From Humulus lupulus (lineage: Eukaryota > Streptophyta > Magnoliopsida > Rosales > Cannabaceae), in assembly GCF_963169125.1 (NCBI RefSeq), contig NC_084794.1, positions 91,433,018 to 91,497,017 on the forward strand: 64,000 nt of DNA, in the 5' to 3' direction. Below are positions 59,057-64,000 of the stretch, piece by piece (positions within the stretch are counted from its first letter, which is position 1; each line of letters begins with the position of its first letter). The notes beneath the pieces are model-generated. The model worked only from the letters and a program-made list of their open reading frames with translations. It was not told the DNA's origin and did no database searches. The position numbers and the translations under genes were made by a program.

Positions 59057-59800
59057 TGCGGCGTGTTCTATTCCTAGCTATATTAACCAGACCAGCCAAG
59101 TTGTGGTTTAAAAATTATAAGAAACACTTAATCACCTCCTGGAAAAAGTTATCCTATGAGTTCAAAAGACAGTTCCAAGGTGCTAAAGAGGTTCGAGTGG
59201 AGGTCGACTCACTGGCCAACATTAAGCAATAGTCTGGTGAGTCCCTGAAGGCCTACTTCAATAGGTTTACTAATGTAGCAGCTCGAGCTAGTGACATTGA
59301 TGACAGTGTCAAGCTCATGGCCATAAGGACAGGAATCACTGTAGGAGGAAATTTATGGAAGGAGATTCAAAGGAAAGGAATGAAAAGTGTAGATGAATTC
59401 TTAGCGTGAGCTCAAGAGTGGATAAACCTAGAAGAGGCAGAATTTTTTGTAGCAAGAACCAGCCATACCCTCGTTCAGCCCGCTGGAGTGGTGGCGGATG
59501 CTACAGCTACGACCCGGCCTATTACCCAAAATAACCAGGCGGGGGCTAATAAACGAAAAAGGGCATGGTGAGGGAGACCAGAACAGGTTCAAGAAAAATA
59601 AGCATGAGGATAAATATACATCCATCTACACTGCCTATACCGACCTAATAGACACGCGAGAACGTATCTTCTTGGAAAATTCTACTCGCCTTCCCTGGAA
59701 GAAGCCCGAACCCATGAAACATCAAAGGGAAAAGAGAGATCCAACTAAGTTCTGACGGTCTCACAATGACATCGACCACAACACTGACGATTTCCGTCAA
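59057..59800 (+). pseudogene. Element C gag, C-terminal piece
   Basis: LTRPAKLWFKNYKKHLITSWKKLSYEFKRQFQGAKEVRVEVDSLANIKQ is broken by a stop at 59230, then SLKAYFNRFTNVAARASDIDD, KLMAIRTGITVGGNLWKEIQRKG, VDEFLA, a stop at 59408 and AQEWINLEEAEF. A basic Asn/Gln-rich tail follows (NNQAGANKRKRAW). The retained region matches element A 13180-12665, and 59580-60100 is the linker that element A has lost. No zinc knuckle is obvious, as in many Tat gags. Confidence 0.82.
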
Positions 59801-60099
59801 CTTAAAGATGAGATCGAGACTCTCATTCAGGCTGGACTGTTAGCCTAATATGCTCGGAACAGGGTAGCTCCTAATCAATAGGCAGAGCAGAACCCTCAAC
59901 TGGCTCCAGATAACCAGGTCAATCAGTTCAGGGAAATCAAAACATCCCTCCCCCTATTGAAGGAATGGACATAGCCACCATTGTAGGCAGACCTCATCTA
60001 GCAGGGACGAGCAGTAAGGCCCAGAAGAGATATATTCAGAAGTTAAAAATGCATTATGGCATTGAGTTCGTCCCAGAGCAAAGGTTATTTAAACAACAG

Positions 60100-60992
60100 T
60101 GATTGGATAAACAACCAATCATTTTTACGAAAGAAGACACTGGCCATGTATAATTCCCTCATAATGATCTGCCGATGATAATTGTTCAACTCGATAACTA
60201 GAGGGTGCGCCAAATATTGGTTTGCAATGGGAGTTTTGTGAATGTGGTATTCAGGTCCACCCTTGAAAATATGGGGCTATATGTAGTCGATCTCAAGGAG
60301 ACCTCTATGACCCTCTCTATGGATTTTCAAGAGAGAAGATGGCAGCCATAGGAACAATCGAGCTCATAGTAACATTAGGTGAGGAGACATAAGCTGTCGC
60401 TAAAATGCTTGAGTTCGTAGTAATTGACTGCCCAGCCACCTACAATGCAATATTAGGGAGACCTGCGCTGATGGTGTTTGAAACTGTAACTTCAGTTCGC
60501 CATTTGGACATGAAATTTCCCTCTCCTTCAGGGATATGCACCGTGAGGGCAGATCAGCTCGCTGCTCAGGAATGCTATAGCATTTCTATGAAGGAAAAAT
60601 CACAAGATGGGCATCAAGCCATTGTAATAACCAAGGAAAATGAGGAACCTTGGGCAATGGTAGTTGTCGGAGAGGTGGAAAAACCTCAGGAAGAAAGAAA
60701 TAAGGTCGCCCAACTCGAAGAAATTGATCTGAGATTAGGCAAAGACAGATCTGAGCTACAGGCATTAGAGGAGCTAGAGGAAATTATCCTCGCCCTAGAA
60801 GTACCTTCAAAAGTGGTAAAGGTTGGGAAAAATCTTAGAGCCGAAAGAAAGAAGGAATTGGTTGATTTTTTAAGAAGAAATATTGACGTCTTTGCCTGGT
60901 CGCATGAGGACATGGTTGGAATCAGTCCAAGCGTGATCACGCACACATTAAACTTGGAAAAAAAATGTAACTTTGAAGGCGCGGAAACGTAG
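60100..60992 (+). pseudogene. Element C aspartic protease and linker to RT
   Basis: DKQPIIFTKEDTGHV then a stop, FPHNDLPM, and the active-site region reads LVCNGSFVNVVF where element A has LVDNDSSVNLLF, so the catalytic Asp is replaced. From 60405 the frame is open for 195 codons: VVIDCPATYNAILGRPALMVFETV, FPSPSGICTV, then an acidic linker and FAWSHEDMVGISPSVITHTLNL, the run-in to RT. The protease is dead by residue change as well as by stops. Confidence 0.85.
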
Positions 60993-61009
60993 GTTGTTGG
61001 GAAAAGAGT

Positions 61010-62190
61010 GAGGAGAAGCTCTAGAGGAAGAGGTATCTCGTTTATTGAAATACGGGTTCATTAAGGAGGCTAAATATCCGACCTGGATAGCCAACCCCAT
61101 TTTGGTCCCGAAGCCCAATGGAAAGTGGAGGACCTGCATTGATTTCTCTGACCTCAACAAGGCCTGTCCCAAAGACTGTTTCCCATTACCGAGAATAGAT
61201 CAGCTGGTTTATGCCACAGCTGGCCATGAGCTCATGTCCTTCATGAACACGTATTTTGGATATAACCATATCGCAATGAACCCTATGGACCAAGAGAACA
61301 CTAGCTTCATGACCTAACATAACGTATACTGCTACAAGGTCATGCCATTCGGGCTAAAGAATGTTGGTCAACATATCAAAGACTGGTCAATAAGATGTTC
61401 ATTAATCAAATCGGGAAAAACACGGAGGTTTATGTTGATGACATGCTTTTCAAGTCAAATACTACCAATGACCATGTATCCAACTTGGAAGAATGTTTTA
61501 GCATGCTGAGAAAATACAACATGAAGCTGAACCCCAAGAAATGTACTTTTGGGGTTTCATCGGGGAAGTTCTTAGGTTTCATAGTCCACGCGAGGGGAAT
61601 TGAAGCAAATCCCAAGAAGATCAAGTCGCTATTGGAAATTCCTTCACCACGGTCACAAAAAAATGTAAAGAGCTTAACTAGAAAGGTCACTGCCTTGAAT
61701 CGATTTGTATCAAAGTCCATAGAAAAATGTCTCCCCTTCTACAACTTGCTTAGGGGAAATAGACGGTTTGAATGGATTAAATACTATGAACAAGAATTTC
61801 AGGATTTGAAGACTCATCTAGCTGAGTCCCCCGTGTTATCAAAACCGGTTTCTGGGGAATGTTTATACTTATACCTAGTCGTAACAGAAAACATGGTCAC
61901 CGCCAGAGTGGCAACTCTTTTGCCTTTCACTCCAATTCTTCGTTCGAGAGGAGAACCAAACACAAAACCAATGTATTATGTGAGCAAGAGACTTCTGGGA
62001 GCTGAATCCAGATATCCTCTGATTGAAAAACTAGTGTTCTATTTGATCCTGGCCTCGAGAAAACCCAGGTCGTACTTCCAGTCACACACTGTGCATGTCT
62101 TAACCAACCAACCTTTAAGGTAGGTCTTGCAAAAACCTGAGACATCAGGACATTTGTTAAAATGGGTCATCGAACTCAGCCATTTCGAGA
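61010..62190 (+). pseudogene. Element C reverse transcriptase and RNase H
   Basis: FIKEAKYPTWIANPILVPKPNGKWRTCIDF, KDCFPLPRIDQLVYATAGH, a stop at 61315, MPFGLKN, a frameshift near 61365, then VYVDDMLFKS with YVDD intact at 61431-61442. KCTFGVSSGKFLGFIVHARGIEANPKKI and the thumb follow. RNase H is partly readable: FYNLLRGNRRFEWI, LYLYLVVTENMVTA, then SKRLLGAESRYPLIEKLVFYLIL and PRSYFQSHTVHVLTNQPLR, with a stop at 62121. Unlike element A, the RT active site is unchanged here. Confidence 0.87.
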
Positions 62191-62880
62191 TATTATACAA
62201 ACCACGAACAGTAATCAAAGGCCAAGCGCTCGCTGACTTCATAGCTGAATGTACAGGGTTGCATGATGAAACAATGAGAGAACTTATGCAAGAGTTGTGG
62301 TTCGTTGATGAATCATCAAATGAGAACAGGTCTGGAGCTGGAATAATTTTAATTTTGCCCAAAAGACATTGCTTCCATACAGCTCTCAGATTTGGCTTCG
62401 AAACTTCCAACAACGAAGCAAAGTATGAGGCATTATTAGCCGGAGTTCAGGTAGAGAAAGAGCTGAAAGCAAGAGCAATTCAATGTTTTAGCAGTTCTCA
62501 GCTTGTGGTTACTCAACTATTATGGGATTACCAAGCTCGAGGAATCAAAATGGAAACTTATCTAGCTAAGGTTAAATGTGAACTGTCAGAATTTGACTTT
62601 TATTCCATCGAACAGGTCTCCGGCGAACAGAATACGAATACAGAAGCTTTAGCCCGACTCGCCACAACCAATGAAGCGGACACAATAAATGTGGCCCCCA
62701 TAGAATTCTTGGATAAACCAAGCATCAATGAAGAGCCAGATGAGGATGGAATGATTTGCGAAGAACCAACCTGGATGACTCCCATAAGTGAATACCTCAC
62801 AACTGGAAAACTTCCAAAAGATCGAAAGAATGCCCAAAAGTTGTTGTATCAGGTCCCATGCTATGTTATAGTCGACATAA
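62190..62880 (+). pseudogene. Element C archaeal-type RNase H
   Basis: YKPRTVIKGQALADFIAE (connection) leads to LWFVDESSNENRSGAGIIL (first Asp), SNNEAKYEALLAGVQ (Glu) and CFSSSQLVVTQLL, where element A has SDSQLV, so the third acidic residue is Ser. EQNTNTEALARLATTNEADTIN closes the domain; a spacer with EPTWMTPISEYLTTGKLP links to integrase. Open from 62127 to 62918. This second RNase H is the mark of Tat elements. Confidence 0.87.
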
Positions 62881-64000
62881 TTCTCTATAGACAAGGTCAT
62901 TCTTTACCCTTCCTATGATGTGCTCTGCCCAATGAAGCATAAACCATCCTTCGAGAGATACACAAAGAGCTTTGTTGAGACCACGCTGGGGGGGGGGGGG
63001 GGGCAAAACTTGGCTCTAAAGGTCTTAAGGCAAGGCTATTTCTGGCCTACGCTCAACAAGGACTCAGCCTCGTTTGTCCAAAAGTGCGATAAGTGTCAGC
63101 ATTTTTCCATTATTGCTCGAGCAGCACCCATGGAGCTAACCATGATTTTATCGCCTTGGACATTTTCTATATGGGGGACCAACCTAATCGAATCGTTGCC
63201 TATCGAAAAAGGAGGAGTTCGCTATGTGATTTTTTCTATCAACTACTTTACTAAATGGGTTGAGACCGAGCCCCTAGCGACCATAACCTCAAAAAGATTC
63301 CTAGATTTTGTCGTGAAAAACATCGTATGTCATTTTGGACTCCCAAAGAATATTGTGTCTGATAACGGAACTCAATTTGACAACGACCTATTCACAACCT
63401 TTTGCGATAAATGCACCATAATGAAGAGTTTCTCTTCAGTAGCATACCCTCAAGCTAATGGGCAGGTCGAGGCAGTAAGCAAAACCCTAATGGCGAGCTT
63501 AAAAAATGACAAGAAGATGCTAAAGGGCTGTGGCCTACGGGACCTCACATCGAACATCTACTGGGCATACACCCTTCTCTCTGACCTTTGGAAGTGAGGC
63601 TATGCTCCTAGTAGAGGCTCTAGTGACGTCACATAGGCAAAGGACCTACAACCAAGATCGAAACCATGACCTGCTTAATGCATCCCTGGATCTAATTGAA
63701 GAGCAAAGAAAATAATCTCAGTTGCAGCTCGTCCATTACCATACAAGAGTATCTCGATATTTCAATTTAAAAGTCAAGGGGTGTAAACTTGAGCTGGGGG
63801 ATTTGGTGCTCCGAAGGGTATTTCTGGCTAACAAAGATCCTAAAGACTATGTATTGGGACCGAACTGGGAAGGACCCTATCAGATGGTGGAGATCTTACG
63901 GGAAGGAACCTTCAAACTAGCTCGGTTAAGTAAAGAATTGGTTCCACAAACTTGGAATGCTCTACATCTAAAAAATATATTATCAGTAATAGGACATCTT
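62881..64000 (+). pseudogene. Element C integrase (continues past the window)
   Basis: HSLPFL then frame changes; a run of 16 G (62988-63003) sits where other copies have GDH.(G/E)GQNLALK. QNLALKVLRQGYFWPTLNKD, then CDKCQHF. The core has WGTNLIESLP, with Asn for the first catalytic Asp seen in element A (WGIDLI), VSDNGTQFDND with the second Asp, and QANGQVEA with Glu. Breaks near 63500-63600. The C-terminal part GPNWEGPYQMVEILREGTFKLARLSKE (63860-63940) runs to the edge. Inactive. Confidence 0.87.

Larger units (their letters stand above)
43817..64000 (+). mobile_element. Element C: Tat-type Ty3/gypsy, 5' end to integrase, running off the window
   Basis: 5' LTR (43817-44589), gag in three pieces (44630-44757, 55174-56467 and 59057-59800), protease, RT, RNase H, archaeal-type RNase H and integrase to the window edge. 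It is split by element H (44763-55168, duplication ACGTC) and by a solo LTR (56468-59056, duplication TGCGG). Same family as elements A and D. Taking out the two insertions leaves about 7.2 kb from LTR to the edge, consistent with the pol order in A. Many stops and frameshifts. Confidence 0.9.

Overview
This window is non-coding, repeat-dense DNA from a nuclear genome of a flowering plant. No host gene, rRNA, tRNA gene or CRISPR array could be supported. The plant assignment rests on Ty3/gypsy elements of the Tat type (a second, archaeal-type RNase H between RNase H and integrase), chromodomain-bearing Ty3/gypsy elements of the Tekay type, plant Ty1/copia elements, initiator-Met-tRNA primer sites, and small hAT and Mutator-like DNA elements. 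The species cannot be named from the sequence.

Layout: (1) 229-16058, minus strand: Tat-type element A. Its 5' LTR is at 15377-16058, gag at 12659-15330 (broken by a 709-bp hAT-like element), and pol at 4055-7948. A plus-strand (antisense) accessory ORF with introns lies at 494-3172. The block 7949-12658 is foreign: a copia LTR, itself hit by a Tekay-type element, with a later deletion that joined the Tekay gag head-to-head to element A's gag. (2) 16064-18748: AT-rich DNA with a 1.6-kb Mutator-like non-autonomous element. (3) 18749-23040, plus: 5' part of a second Tekay-type element (E), cut off in its protease. (4) 23041-42470, plus: the 3' end of Tat element D, with the accessory ORF, an apparent dedicated antisense promoter and the 3' LTR. 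That LTR is split three ways by a copia solo LTR (26326-28273) and by a 13.8-kb copia element F (28370-42148). F contains a Mutator-like element (31128-32415) and copia element G (33710-41020), and G is in turn split by a Tekay-type solo LTR (36940-39308). (5) 42476-43816: decayed gypsy and copia remnants. (6) 43817-64000, plus: Tat element C, running off the right edge. It is interrupted by a full-length Tekay-type element H (44763-55168), which carries its own copia remnant at 50033-51105, and by a solo LTR (56468-59056).

Most insertions are proven by target-site duplications read directly from the sequence: TAAGG, ACGTC, GTAAT, CTTTC, TGCGG, CTCGT, 9-bp TAAATTTAA, 9-bp ATAATTAAA and an 8-bp hAT pair. 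This allows the order of insertion to be reconstructed. All gag-pol reading frames carry stops, frameshifts or lost catalytic residues, so nothing here looks autonomous.

The most unusual feature is the Tat accessory gene. It lies antisense to gag-pol, encodes a Transposase_28-like region plus a coiled coil, has three well-formed introns in its own sense and, in copy D, a TATA box, a pyrimidine-rich leader and a leader splice donor. Because its introns run antisense to the genomic RNA they are not removed during retrotransposition, so a plant-style spliced gene can travel inside a retroelement. A second oddity is a set of nine short hairpins in element F with a near-constant CTTC-based loop but different complementary arms.
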